DNA of 64,000 bases from Thiocapsa imhoffii (lineage in GTDB: Bacteria > Pseudomonadota > Gammaproteobacteria > Chromatiales > Chromatiaceae): positions 1-64,000 of the forward strand of contig NZ_NRSD01000007.1 in the NCBI RefSeq assembly GCF_016583985.1, read 5' to 3'. Shown piece after piece: positions 47,534 through 55,647 of the stretch. The translations under genes and the position numbers were made by a program. The notes under the pieces were generated by a model. That model saw only the letters and a list, made by a program, of their open reading frames with translations. It made no database searches and was not told where the DNA came from. Each line of letters starts with the position of its first letter. Positions within the stretch are counted from its first letter, which is position 1.

Positions 47534-48235
47534 CTACTCAAGGTCAGCGGGATGAGGCTCGGTCGGGAGGGCGTCCTGGAGCGGTGCGAGGAGACGGTTG
47601 AAATCGTCAGGGTTCACGTATTGAATGATGACGTTACCATTAGGATCGCGACCGATGTCCAGGCCGCGCTCCGGGTATAGCCAATGGATGATGCCTGTCG
47701 TTGGTTCAGTCAAGAGCAAGGCCGGCACACCGAAGCGCTGCTCGATCAGTTCCTCGTCGAGGCGTGCCTTGGGCAGGTAGCTAATGGAGCGAATCGGACG
47801 CGATGCGAGGGCGTCGATATCGTCCTGATCGAGTCGGACCTTGCGGCTCCCGCTCCCGACTTGGCTGATGCGCAGTCCCCGCTCGTACATGCCGTCCAGT
47901 TCAGCCTGGTCGACATCGAGTGTGACGACGAAATCGGCGCGCAGCCGCTGAAGGTGGATTTGATCGAAGTAGCTCTCGACGACATAGGGTTCGTCCCGCG
48001 TGGGATCCTGGAAGAGGTTGATCTTCCCCTCCTCACCAAATAGGGCGCGGACCTCGGCGAGCGTTGATTCGCCGATCGTAAAACCGAAGACCTGCGTGCG
48101 ACCGGCCTCGTCCAGGGTGATGAGCCAGGGCAGACGCGGTGTCTCATCCTCGATCATCGGAGGCATCAGGAGCAGGACACCCAGGAAGGCAAGCACCGCC
48201 ACGGCGAGGATGGAGAGGACGATTTGTCGGTCCAT
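47534..48235 (-). CDS. Hypothetical membrane-anchored protein
   Basis: A 233-residue protein with a single N-terminal anchor (ILAVAVLAFLGVLLLMPP, residues 8-25) and a soluble periplasmic remainder that I do not recognise. The soluble part includes GFTIGESTLAEVRALFGEEGKI, reminiscent of small outer-membrane-assembly (SmpA/OmlA-like) patterns, but this is weak. It lies 83 bases upstream of the ABC substrate-binding gene on the same strand, so co-transcription is possible. Confidence 0.6.
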   Translation of the reverse strand: MDRQIVLSILAVAVLAFLGVLLLMPPMIEDETPRLPWLITLDEAGRTQVFGFTIGESTLAEVRALFGEEGKINLFQDPTRDEPYVVESYFDQIHLQRLRADFVVTLDVDQAELDGMYERGLRISQVGSGSRKVRLDQDDIDALASRPIRSISYLPKARLDEELIEQRFGVPALLLTEPTTGIIHWLYPERGLDIGRDPNGNVIIQYVNPDDFNRLLAPLQDALPTEPHPADLE

Positions 48236-48404
48236 GGGCGGCCTGGTCTCCCCTAGCGGGTGCTCACCGAGTGATTCAGAAAATGAGCCGGCGCTCGCGG
48301 ACCGGCGACGGCTGCTCGATCCTACGTCGCATCCCCCCGCGCGGCAAGCGCGCGAGACGCGTGGACGGTGGCTCGTAGGTGGCTCGCAGGTGTTCAGCGT
48401 CGGC

Positions 48405-48794
48405 TCATGCTCCCCAGGGCATCAGCCCAGCGACCACCCGCCGTCCCTCGCCGACGAGGATGTTGTAGGTGCGGCAGGCCGCGCCTGTACTCATCACCTC
48501 CAAACCGATGCCCCGGGACAGGACAACCATGGACAATTCGGGGGCGGGAAACGTCTGGGTGGCTCCGGTTCCGATCACCAGGACCTGAGGTGGCGCGGGA
48601 CCATCAAAGGCGAGGAGTTCCTCCAGGTGCTCGACGCGCAGGTCGCCCGGCACCATGGGCCCCCAATCGGCTTGCACGCGCCCAGGCGCGAGCATCATCC
48701 CACTGGTGATCCAACGTCCCGCGATGCAAATCCCATCCGGTCCGTAGGACTCGACCAGATAGCCCGCGCTGTCATGGATTTCGGAGAATTTCAT
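48405..48794 (-). CDS. Mth938-like domain protein (DUF498)
   Basis: A 129-residue protein with the Mth938/NDUFAF3 fold: GRWITSGMMLAPGRVQADW, VLVIGTGATQTFP, VVLSRGIGLEVMSTGAACRTYNILVGEGRRV. Eukaryotic relatives help assemble respiratory complex I; the bacterial role is unknown. ATG at 48794 (MKFSEIHDS) with GGAT-type spacing; an upstream in-frame start is less likely. Divergent from gltX. Confidence 0.82.
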   Translation of the reverse strand: MKFSEIHDSAGYLVESYGPDGICIAGRWITSGMMLAPGRVQADWGPMVPGDLRVEHLEELLAFDGPAPPQVLVIGTGATQTFPAPELSMVVLSRGIGLEVMSTGAACRTYNILVGEGRRVVAGLMPWGA

Positions 48795-48922
48795 GTCCGA
48801 ACCATAACCGACAGGCTGAGCCAGAAACAACCCTCGGGATTCCGCTCTTCCGGATCGCATCACCGCTGCGCGAGCGCTCTGTTAGAATTATCCAATCATT
48901 GCCATGATGGATTCGCTAAACC

Positions 48923-50338
48923 ATGACCGTTCGCACACGATTCGCGCCGTCACCAACCGGTTACCTGCATGTCGGCGGCGCCCGCACCGCGCTGTTCAGT
49001 TATCTCTTCGCGCGCAAGCATGGTGGCCAGTTCGTGCTGCGGATCGAGGATACCGACTTGGAGCGTTCCACCGCGGAGTCGGTGAATGCCATCCTTGAGG
49101 CCATGACCTGGCTGGGCCTCGAATACGACGAAGGGCCCTTCTTTCAGACTCACCGTTTCGAGCGTTACAACGCCATCATCGAGACCCTGTTGGAGAAGGG
49201 TCTGGCCTACCGCTGCGACTGTTCGAAAGAGCGTTTGGAAACGCTGCGCGAGCAGCAGATGGCGCAACGGCTGAAGCCACGTTACGACGGCCATTGTCGC
49301 GGTCAAGCGATCGATCCTGACCGTCCCCACGTCATCCGCTTCAAGAATCCGGTCGATGGGGTCGTGGTGGTGGATGACCTGATTCGCGGGCGCATCGTGT
49401 TCGCCAACGCCGAACTGGACGACCTCGTGATCCGGCGCAGTGATGGGGCACCGACCTATAACCTGAGCGTGGTCGTCGACGATGCCGACATGGGCATCAC
49501 CCACGTCATTCGCGGGGATGATCACATCAACAATACCCCGCGTCAGATCAACATCCTCCGCGCGCTTGGATACGAGCCCCCCCGCTATGCCCATGTCCCC
49601 ATGATTCTTGGCGACGATGGCGCGCGGATGTCGAAACGTCATGGCGCGGTGAGCGTGATTGCCTATCGGGATCAGGGGTATCTGCCCGAGGCGCTCCTGA
49701 ACTATCTGGTGCGTCTGGGATGGTCGCATGGCGACCAGGAGATCTTTTCGCTCGAGGACATGATCGCGGCGTTCGAGATCAGCGATGTCAACCGGGCGGC
49801 ATCCTCCTTCAACACCGACAAGCTGGACTGGCTCAATCAGCATTATCTGCAACACGCCGATCCAGCGCGGATCGCTCGACTCCTCAGCCCGCATATGGGC
49901 CGTCTCGGGATCGATCCGGCCGCGGGTCCAGATCTGAGCTCGGTGGTGCAGGCGCAGGCCGCGCGCGCCAAGACCCTCACCGAGTTGGCCGAGATCAGCG
50001 CCTTTTTCTATCGTGACTTCGAGACCTTCGACGAGGCCGCGGCGAAGAAGCATTTGCGCCCAGTGGCGCGTGACGGGCTCGAGCGTTTACGGGCGGCCTT
50101 TGAACTCATGGCCTATGAGGACTGGACGCTCGCGGGCCTGAAGCATGTGGTCGAGGGGGTCGCCGAGGAGTTGGGTTGTGCCCTGGGGAAGGTGGCGCAG
50201 CCGCTGCGGGTCGCGATCGTTGGCCGGGCGGCATCGCCGGGGATCGACGAAACGCTCTTGTTGGTCGGCAAGGAGGCAACGCTGCGCCGCATCGATCGGG
50301 CGCTGGCTTTCATCGCGGCGCGCGCGGAGCGGGACTGA
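48923..50338 (+). CDS. gltX: Glutamyl-tRNA synthetase
   Basis: A 471-residue class I synthetase that charges tRNA-Glu. It has the HIGH-like [19 protein letters not shown], and MSKRHGA as the KMSKS-type loop. C-terminal anticodon-binding helices are complete, and the length is standard. In a phototroph, glutamyl-tRNA also feeds tetrapyrrole synthesis (C5 route), so this enzyme indirectly supports bacteriochlorophyll. There is no strong ribosome binding site. Confidence 0.96.
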   Translation: MTVRTRFAPSPTGYLHVGGARTALFSYLFARKHGGQFVLRIEDTDLERSTAESVNAILEAMTWLGLEYDEGPFFQTHRFERYNAIIETLLEKGLAYRCDCSKERLETLREQQMAQRLKPRYDGHCRGQAIDPDRPHVIRFKNPVDGVVVVDDLIRGRIVFANAELDDLVIRRSDGAPTYNLSVVVDDADMGITHVIRGDDHINNTPRQINILRALGYEPPRYAHVPMILGDDGARMSKRHGAVSVIAYRDQGYLPEALLNYLVRLGWSHGDQEIFSLEDMIAAFEISDVNRAASSFNTDKLDWLNQHYLQHADPARIARLLSPHMGRLGIDPAAGPDLSSVVQAQAARAKTLTELAEISAFFYRDFETFDEAAAKKHLRPVARDGLERLRAAFELMAYEDWTLAGLKHVVEGVAEELGCALGKVAQPLRVAIVGRAASPGIDETLLLVGKEATLRRIDRALAFIAARAERD

Positions 50339-50435
50339 AGGGCGCGCGGACTGGTTGGGTCTGACCAAGGTGCATGACCCCAGAGCGCTCGGCTCAACCT
50401 CAGGCAAGGCGCGACGGCATCGGGATCCCTGCGCG

Positions 50436-51914
50436 ATGAACATCGCCATGGTCAGCGCGGAATGTGCTCCCATCGCGAAGGCGGGCGGGCTCGGTGATGT
50501 CGTGCATGGACTCGCGCGCGCCCTCATCGCACTCGGCCAGCAGGTCGAAGTCTTCATGCCCGACCATGACGTGCTGCGTCGGGACCTCATGGGCGAGCGC
50601 CACGTGGTGTGTCGGGATCTGCGCGTGCTGTTCGGACAGGAGTGGATCAACTGTCACGTCGATCGCAGTGAGGTCGACGGGATTCCGTGTGTCCTGATCG
50701 ATGCCGCCGCGCCGCGCCGCTTCTTCGCGCGTGGGCGGATCTATGGCGAACCCGACGATGCGACGCGCTTCGCCTTCTTTTGTCGCGCCGTCCTGACGCT
50801 CATGCAGGCATCGGATCGGCGACCTGATCTCATCCACTGCCACGACTGGCACACTGGCCTGCTGCCGGTGCTCTTGGCCGAGAGCGACGTGGCGCCTGCG
50901 CTGTGCCACACACCGGTTTGCTACAGTCTGCACAATGTAGGCTATCAGGGGGTCGTCGATCCGCGTCTGCTCTCGCAAGTCGGTCTGGCCCCCGCCTCAC
51001 TCATGACCGCCGAGCGTCTGCGTGATCCAACGCACGCGGATGCGGCGAATCTCCTGAAAGGCGGCATCGTCTATGCCGATGTCGTCACCACGGTTTCGCC
51101 ACGCTATGCCTGGGAGATTCAGAATACCCCGCAGGGTATGGGGTTGCAGGATCTGCTGCGGATCCACGAGGATAAGTTCGGTGGACTCCTGAATGGTCTC
51201 GACGAGCGGGTGTGGAACCCGCTCTCTGATCCTCATCTGCCGGCGTCGTTTGATCCAGAACACCTGGCGGGGAAGGCGCAGGCACGGGATGCCTTGCGGG
51301 CGCGACTTGGACTGGGGTCGGGGGCAAAACCGATTTTGGCGATCGTCAGTCGGCTCGACGAGCAGAAAGGCGTCCATCTTCTGGAATTCGCAATTCGCTA
51401 CGCTCCGCGGCGGGGCGCTCAAGTGGCGCTGTTGGGCGCGGCGCTCGATCCGCGGATCGCGGCCCGCTTCGAACGGGTGCAAGCGGCGAGCGCGGGTAGC
51501 GCGGATTGTCGGCTGGTGCTTGCCTATGACGAGGAGTTGTCCCATCTCATCTATGGTGGCGCGGACATGATCTTGATTCCGAGTCTCTACGAGCCCTGTG
51601 GCTTGACGCAGATGATCGCGATGCAATATGGCACGGTACCGATCGCACGACGGGTTGGAGGGCTTGCCGACACCATTCATGATGCGAATTTTTCCGATCA
51701 ACCCTTCACTGAGCGCAACGGTTACCTGTTCGATGACCCGACCGAGGATGCCGTTGCCACGGCCTTGGATCGTGCCTTCGCCTTGTGGTCCCGTCATCCG
51801 GACTACTTTCGCCAGTTGCAGCGCAATGGCATGCGTCAGGAACGATCCTGGCACCGTCCCGCTCAGCGTTATCTCGACATCTATCGGATCTGTTCGCACA
51901 GCAGTCCGTACTGA
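50436..51914 (+). CDS. glgA: Glycogen synthase (ADP-glucose)
   Basis: A 492-residue GT5 enzyme that adds glucose from ADP-glucose to glycogen. The ADP-glucose motif KAGGLGDVV occurs at residues 16-24, HCHDWHTGLLP in the first domain, and SRLDEQKG and SLYEPCGLTQM in the second. I chose the ATG at 50436 (MNIAMVSAECAP), the usual start; longer in-frame starts overlap gltX. Together with the GH57 pair at the left end it supports a glycogen store. It precedes the suf fusion by 33 bases. Confidence 0.95.
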   Translation: MNIAMVSAECAPIAKAGGLGDVVHGLARALIALGQQVEVFMPDHDVLRRDLMGERHVVCRDLRVLFGQEWINCHVDRSEVDGIPCVLIDAAAPRRFFARGRIYGEPDDATRFAFFCRAVLTLMQASDRRPDLIHCHDWHTGLLPVLLAESDVAPALCHTPVCYSLHNVGYQGVVDPRLLSQVGLAPASLMTAERLRDPTHADAANLLKGGIVYADVVTTVSPRYAWEIQNTPQGMGLQDLLRIHEDKFGGLLNGLDERVWNPLSDPHLPASFDPEHLAGKAQARDALRARLGLGSGAKPILAIVSRLDEQKGVHLLEFAIRYAPRRGAQVALLGAALDPRIAARFERVQAASAGSADCRLVLAYDEELSHLIYGGADMILIPSLYEPCGLTQMIAMQYGTVPIARRVGGLADTIHDANFSDQPFTERNGYLFDDPTEDAVATALDRAFALWSRHPDYFRQLQRNGMRQERSWHRPAQRYLDIYRICSHSSPY

Positions 51915-51947
51915 CCCGGTACCCACCCCTGGGTCGCTCCATCAGCG

Positions 51948-53768
51948 ATGGCAGAGGCGCAAGCGACGACCATGACTCCGCGACTTTCACCGACTCCGGC
52001 CTTATCCGTCCCTCTGGACCATGGCGCACTGCGCGATCAATTTCCGATCCTCGCAACCCAGCTCCACGGCCGGCCCTTGGCGTACTTGGACAATGCGGCA
52101 AGCACTCAGCAACCCCGCGAGGTGATCCAGGCGGTCAGCGCCTATCATCAGCAGTACCATGCCAACATCCATCGTGGTGTCTACGAACTCTCGCGCAATG
52201 CCACGCGCATGCATGACTATGCCCGCGAGGTGGTCGCCCATTTCCTCCATGCCGCCGAGCCCGCCGAATGTCTCTTTACCCGTGGGACAACCGAGTCGAT
52301 CAACCTCGTCGCGGCGACCTGGGGGCGGGCGAACCTGCGTCCGGGCGACGAGATCATCCTGACCGAACTCGAACATCACTCCAACATCGTTCCCTGGCAG
52401 ATGGTCTGCGCGGAAACGGGTGCCTGCATTCGGGTGATCCCAATCAACGATGACGGCGAACTCGATCTGGCCGCCTATCATCGTCTACTCTGCTCGCGCA
52501 CCAGGCTGGTCGCGGTCAATCACGTCTCCAACGCGCTCGGCACGGTCAATCCGGTTCGCGAGATGATCGTGGATGCGCATGCCGTGGGCGCGCTCGCGCT
52601 GATCGATGGCGCGCAATGGGTGGCCCACGGACCGACCGACGTCCAGGCGCTCGATGCGGATTTCTATGCCTTCTCTGGCCATAAACTCTATGGCCCCACT
52701 GGAATCGGCGTCTTGTACGGTAAGCGGTCCCTGCTCGAGGCGATGCCGCCCTATCAAGGGGGCGGGGACATGATCGAACGGGTCACGTTCGCGCAGACCA
52801 GCTACGCACAGATCCCCAATCGGTTTGAGGCGGGGACCCCACACATCGCCGGGGCCGTGGGGCTCGCGGCGGCGATCGATTGGCTCGAAGCAATCGGTTT
52901 CGAACGGGTGGCTGAACATGAGCAGGGTCTGCTGAAACGGGCCACCGAGCGGCTGGGCAACATTCGCGGCCTGGACATCAAGGGGACCGCCCGCAACAAG
53001 GCTGGCGTGATCTCTTGGGTGATCAGTGATCCACCGCTGGGCACGCTGGATATCGGGATGCAACTGGACCTGCGGTCGATCTGCATTCGCACCGGCCATC
53101 ATTGCTGTCAGCCGCTGATGGATCGCCTCGGGGTTTCCTCGACGGCGCGCGCCTCCTTTGCCCTCTACAATCAACTCGCCGAGGTCGAGCGACTGGCGGA
53201 TGCGCTCGAAGAGATCATCACTGCCGTGCGGGCTCGCGTTGTGCCCACCGCGCCGAACCGAGCCGCTGATCACGGCGGCATGGCGGCCCCGAGCGAGGAG
53301 TTTCCCCAGTTTCCCGCGGCGGTTGCGGAGAGCCCGGCCGCGGCGGCTGAAACGATCGCCGAGGTTTTCGCCATCTTGCCAGATTGGCCGATGCGCCATC
53401 AGCAGATCATGGATTTCGGCGAACGTCTGCCGCCAATGCCGGCGGCACTGAAGACAGAGGCGCATTTCGTTCCCGGTTGCCAAAGCCGCGTCCATCTCGC
53501 GGCGCGCGTGCGTCCAGGAACCGATTCCGTGATCGAGTTCCTAGCCGATAGCGATGCGGGCATCGTCCGGGGTCTCATCGCGCTGCTCCAGCAGCTCTAT
53601 TCGGGTCAGTCCGCCCAGGACATCCTCGCCTTCGATGCCCAGACCTTTTTTTCCAGTCTCGGGCTCGACGCGCATCTGAGCATGACCCGCCGTAACGGTC
53701 TGTTGTCGCTGCTCGAACGCATCCGTCAGATCGCTCAACGGCAGGTCGACGCACACCCTACTGCTTAG
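51948..53768 (+). CDS. SufS-SufE fusion: cysteine desulfurase with sulfur-transfer partner
   Basis: A 606-residue fusion. Residues ~20-425 are a SufS-type PLP desulfurase: Lys246 in FSGHKLYGPTG binds PLP and Cys386 in RTGHHCCQP takes the persulfide. An Ala/Pro linker (~430-465) joins a SufE domain (~470-605) with the acceptor Cys511 in FVPGCQSRV. It would pass sulfur from cysteine to Fe-S cluster assembly without needing two free proteins. No sufBCD lie next to it. Start is either the ATG at 51948 or one at 51972. Confidence 0.92.
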   Translation: MAEAQATTMTPRLSPTPALSVPLDHGALRDQFPILATQLHGRPLAYLDNAASTQQPREVIQAVSAYHQQYHANIHRGVYELSRNATRMHDYAREVVAHFLHAAEPAECLFTRGTTESINLVAATWGRANLRPGDEIILTELEHHSNIVPWQMVCAETGACIRVIPINDDGELDLAAYHRLLCSRTRLVAVNHVSNALGTVNPVREMIVDAHAVGALALIDGAQWVAHGPTDVQALDADFYAFSGHKLYGPTGIGVLYGKRSLLEAMPPYQGGGDMIERVTFAQTSYAQIPNRFEAGTPHIAGAVGLAAAIDWLEAIGFERVAEHEQGLLKRATERLGNIRGLDIKGTARNKAGVISWVISDPPLGTLDIGMQLDLRSICIRTGHHCCQPLMDRLGVSSTARASFALYNQLAEVERLADALEEIITAVRARVVPTAPNRAADHGGMAAPSEEFPQFPAAVAESPAAAAETIAEVFAILPDWPMRHQQIMDFGERLPPMPAALKTEAHFVPGCQSRVHLAARVRPGTDSVIEFLADSDAGIVRGLIALLQQLYSGQSAQDILAFDAQTFFSSLGLDAHLSMTRRNGLLSLLERIRQIAQRQVDAHPTA

Positions 53769-54024
53769 GATTCACTCCTGACGGCCACGCGCGTTTGGAT
53801 GCACTCCGAACGCTGGGGATGTGCGCTGGAACCTGATTCAACCCCCTCGCACATGCCGTGCAAACCATCCCTGTCCCGTTCGCTCCCCATCCCCGTCCTG
53901 GGGGCGGGTGCGCTTGTGGCTGCAAGCGTGCCGCGGGCGGCCTGTCCCAACTCGCGTGTCGTGCGCCTTGCCTGGCGCTGTGGTTCACAGCCTGCCTGCC
54001 TCGATCGTCCCCCAATCAAAGATG

Positions 54025-54042
54025 TGTCAAATTTTGTTGACA
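54025..54042. promoter_or_regulatory. CrtJ/PpsR-type box TGT-N12-ACA
   Basis: The palindrome TGTCAAATTTTGTTGACA at 54025-54042 fits the TGT-N12-ACA site exactly. CrtJ/PpsR represses photosynthesis genes in purple bacteria under oxygen. It overlaps the -35 element of the puc promoter, the expected position for a repressor. Confidence 0.7.
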
Positions 54043-54064
54043 TTAGTGAACGTCAAGCTAATAT
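54037..54064 (+). promoter_or_regulatory. Sigma-70 promoter of the puc cluster
   Basis: A perfect TTGACA -35 (54037-54042) is followed 16 bases later by TAATAT (54059-54064, 4 of 6). The -35 overlaps the CrtJ/PpsR-type box, so repression could block RNA polymerase directly. Confidence 0.6.
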
Positions 54065-54210
54065 GACACTCAGGATCACATGGTGATCCCGTGGTATTTG
54101 GTTGCAGCGGACCGACGGGCAGGCGCTGTGTCGGCCATCTGCCAAATGTTCCTCTGTCGCACGCATCCCGGGCGGCGACTCCTGCAAAACCCGTATGGAG
54201 GCCAACTCAA

Positions 54211-54423
54211 ATGGCTGGGCAGCAATCTCCCGCCGCACAACCCACCGGCACCAAAGCCCGCTCACAGGTGAAACCTGTCGTCGAGCCACCCAAGAGCTTG
54301 TCAGGACTCACGCCTGAGCAGGCAAAAGAGTTTCACGAGCAGTTTAAGGTGACCTACACGGCGTTCGTGGGGATCGCGGCGCTGGTTCATTTGTTCGTTA
54401 TTGCGAGCAACCCCTGGTTCTAA
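54211..54423 (+). CDS. pucB: LH2 light-harvesting beta subunit, N-terminally extended
   Basis: A 70-residue antenna beta polypeptide. The core GLTPEQAKEFHEQF, TYTAFVGIAALVHLFV and final NPWF match LH2 beta of Chromatiaceae; the His in ALVHLF should ligate a B850 bacteriochlorophyll. Residues ~1-28 are an extra Gln/Pro/Lys-rich segment on the cytoplasmic side, absent from the second beta. The core is 37/42 identical to PucB2. GGAGG lies just before the ATG. No pufLM follows, so this is puc rather than puf. Confidence 0.92.
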   Translation: MAGQQSPAAQPTGTKARSQVKPVVEPPKSLSGLTPEQAKEFHEQFKVTYTAFVGIAALVHLFVIASNPWF

Positions 54424-54440
54424 TCTAGGAGCGCATCAAC

Positions 54441-54872
54441 GTGTTACAAGACGCATTTCGGAACGTTCTCAACTATAAGCCGAGTGAGCAGGACTATCGG
54501 ATCTGGCTGGTTCTCAATCCAGCTGTCTGGCTGATCCCCATTTTGTTCGCCGTCCTCGTCATTGCCCTCGCGGTGCATCTCTATGCGTTCTCGCTGCCTG
54601 GCAAGGCTTGGGATTCAGGCAAGGTCGTGCCCGTCGAAGAAGTCGTCGTGGTTGAAGAAGTCATCGTGATCGAAGAAGTTGCGCCGGTTGAAGAGGCTGC
54701 TCCGGTCGCCGAGGAAGCCGCTCCGGTCGCCGAAGAGGCTGCGTCCGAAGAGGCCGCGCCCGTTGAGGCCGAGGCCGCCGAAGAGGTCGTCCCGGCTGAT
54801 GCCGAGCCAGCCGCCGAGACCGTCGAAGAGCCGATCCCGGTTGAAGTCATCGTCGCTCCTGAAGCGGCCTGA
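54441..54872 (+). CDS. pucA: LH2 light-harvesting alpha subunit with long acidic C-terminal tail
   Basis: A 143-residue antenna alpha polypeptide, more than twice the usual length. Residues ~14-58 are the standard LH2 alpha (DYRIWLVLNPAVWLIPILF, His in ALAVHLYAF as bacteriochlorophyll ligand, Trp at +11). Residues ~62-143 form a tail of repeating Val/Ala/Pro/Glu units with 24 Glu and 1 Asp and no Lys or Arg. The topology would put it in the periplasm. Start is GTG 54441 with TAGGAG upstream; 17 bases after pucB1. Confidence 0.9.
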   Translation: MLQDAFRNVLNYKPSEQDYRIWLVLNPAVWLIPILFAVLVIALAVHLYAFSLPGKAWDSGKVVPVEEVVVVEEVIVIEEVAPVEEAAPVAEEAAPVAEEAASEEAAPVEAEAAEEVVPADAEPAAETVEEPIPVEVIVAPEAA

Positions 54873-54951
54873 ATCGAGTGATTCACATCCGGATCTCGCT
54901 CGCCACCCGGCAGTTCGGCGACCCACGGGATCCACCACAGGAGAACCCCTG

Positions 54952-55089
54952 ATGTCACAGTCCCTATCCGGCCTCACCGAACAACAAGCGAAAGAGTTCC
55001 ACGAGCAGTTCAAGATCACCTACACCGCATTTGTTGGGATCGCTGCCTTAGTGCATCTGTTTGTGCTCGCCGCCAATCCCTGGTTCTAA
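54952..55089 (+). CDS. pucB: LH2 light-harvesting beta subunit, standard length
   Basis: A 45-residue antenna beta polypeptide. It shows SLSGLTEQQAKEFHEQFK, TYTAFVGIAALVHLFV and the NPWF end, almost identical to the core of the first copy. The His in ALVHLF is the expected bacteriochlorophyll ligand. AGGAGAACCCCTG precedes the ATG at 54952. Part of the pucB1A1B2A2 cluster; probably pairs with the compact alpha that follows. Confidence 0.93.
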   Translation: MSQSLSGLTEQQAKEFHEQFKITYTAFVGIAALVHLFVLAANPWF

Positions 55090-55110
55090 CGACAATACGA
55101 GATCAAACTC

Positions 55111-55275
55111 ATGAGTGACGTGAACATCACCAAGCCGAAGAACCCGGAAGACGATTGGAAGGTCTGGCTGGTTCTCAATCCTGCCAAGTGGCTGATGCCG
55201 ATCCTGTTCGCCGTGTTGATCATTGCCCTGGTGCTGCACGCTGTCGTGTTCGAGATGGGCTTCGGTTGGGCCTGA
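55111..55275 (+). CDS. pucA: LH2 light-harvesting alpha subunit, compact form
   Basis: A 54-residue antenna alpha polypeptide. The N-terminal KNPEDDWKVWLVLNPAKWLMPILF and the His in IALVLHAVVF match LH2 alpha. It ends soon after the last Trp (FGWA), so it lacks the positions +13/+14 after the His that bear Tyr/Trp in B850 types, and it has no acidic tail. The ribosome binding site is weak (GAG). It lies 21 bases after pucB2. Confidence 0.92.
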   Translation: MSDVNITKPKNPEDDWKVWLVLNPAKWLMPILFAVLIIALVLHAVVFEMGFGWA

Positions 55276-55647
55276 TCGGCGTGTATTAAAAGCCGCGACG
55301 CCGACGGTGCTCTGAAGCTGTTCGACAGCAGTTCAGAACGCGAACGACGTCCGTCTTTTCGCAGCCCAGTGCGAGCAGTGGTCTTGATGCTCTGCTCGCA
55401 TTGGGCTGCGCTCTTTGCTGACGTGGCTTGGTGTTCCCCGCCCCCCTAGAGTTTCCCGGATGATCGGACGTTCCGGGTGATCCTGCCTGATGTTCCGTCT
55501 GATCTCGCTTCTCTCGCCCTTCGCACAGATTCGATCGACAGCCTCCCCGCTGACGGGCTATTCTCTCTAGTGGACTTTAACAGCCGACCGAAACGACCCG
55601 GGCGTATCGGACGCTCGTGGGTGCGGCTGCGGTCATGAGGGAAAACA
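55276..55647. other. Intergenic region after the puc cluster
   Basis: A 372-base gap with two hairpins at 55312-55409 (see terminator entry) and then the leader of the PilZ gene. I see no other gene and no clear promoter; an AT-richer patch near 55560-55580 might hold one. Confidence 0.4.
55312..55409 (+). terminator. 3' hairpins of the puc cluster
   Basis: A first bulged hairpin lies at 55312-55336 (GCTGT/ACAGC with outer CTGAA/TTCAG). A second, long one pairs 55361-55378 with 55392-55409 at 17 of 18 positions plus one wobble, followed by CTCTTT. It probably terminates the puc transcript and may protect it from 3' decay. Confidence 0.75.

Larger units (their letters stand above)
53769..54210. 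other. Leader and promoter region of the puc cluster
   Basis: A 442-base gap without a supported gene. Its right half is AT-rich from about 54017 and carries a promoter with a TGT-N12-ACA box (listed separately). The leader from about 54070 to the pucB1 ATG would be ~140 bases. Confidence 0.6.

Noticed and set aside
46296..47555. A 419-residue plus-strand frame opposite the ABC transporter genes
   Set aside because: It runs across two coupled minus-strand genes with clear motifs; the translation is Arg/Gly-rich with no family.
54211..55275. LH1 (puf) operon
   Set aside because: Both beta proteins end in NPWF and both alphas have LH2-type cores, and no pufL, pufM or pufC gene follows. LH2 (puc) is the better call.
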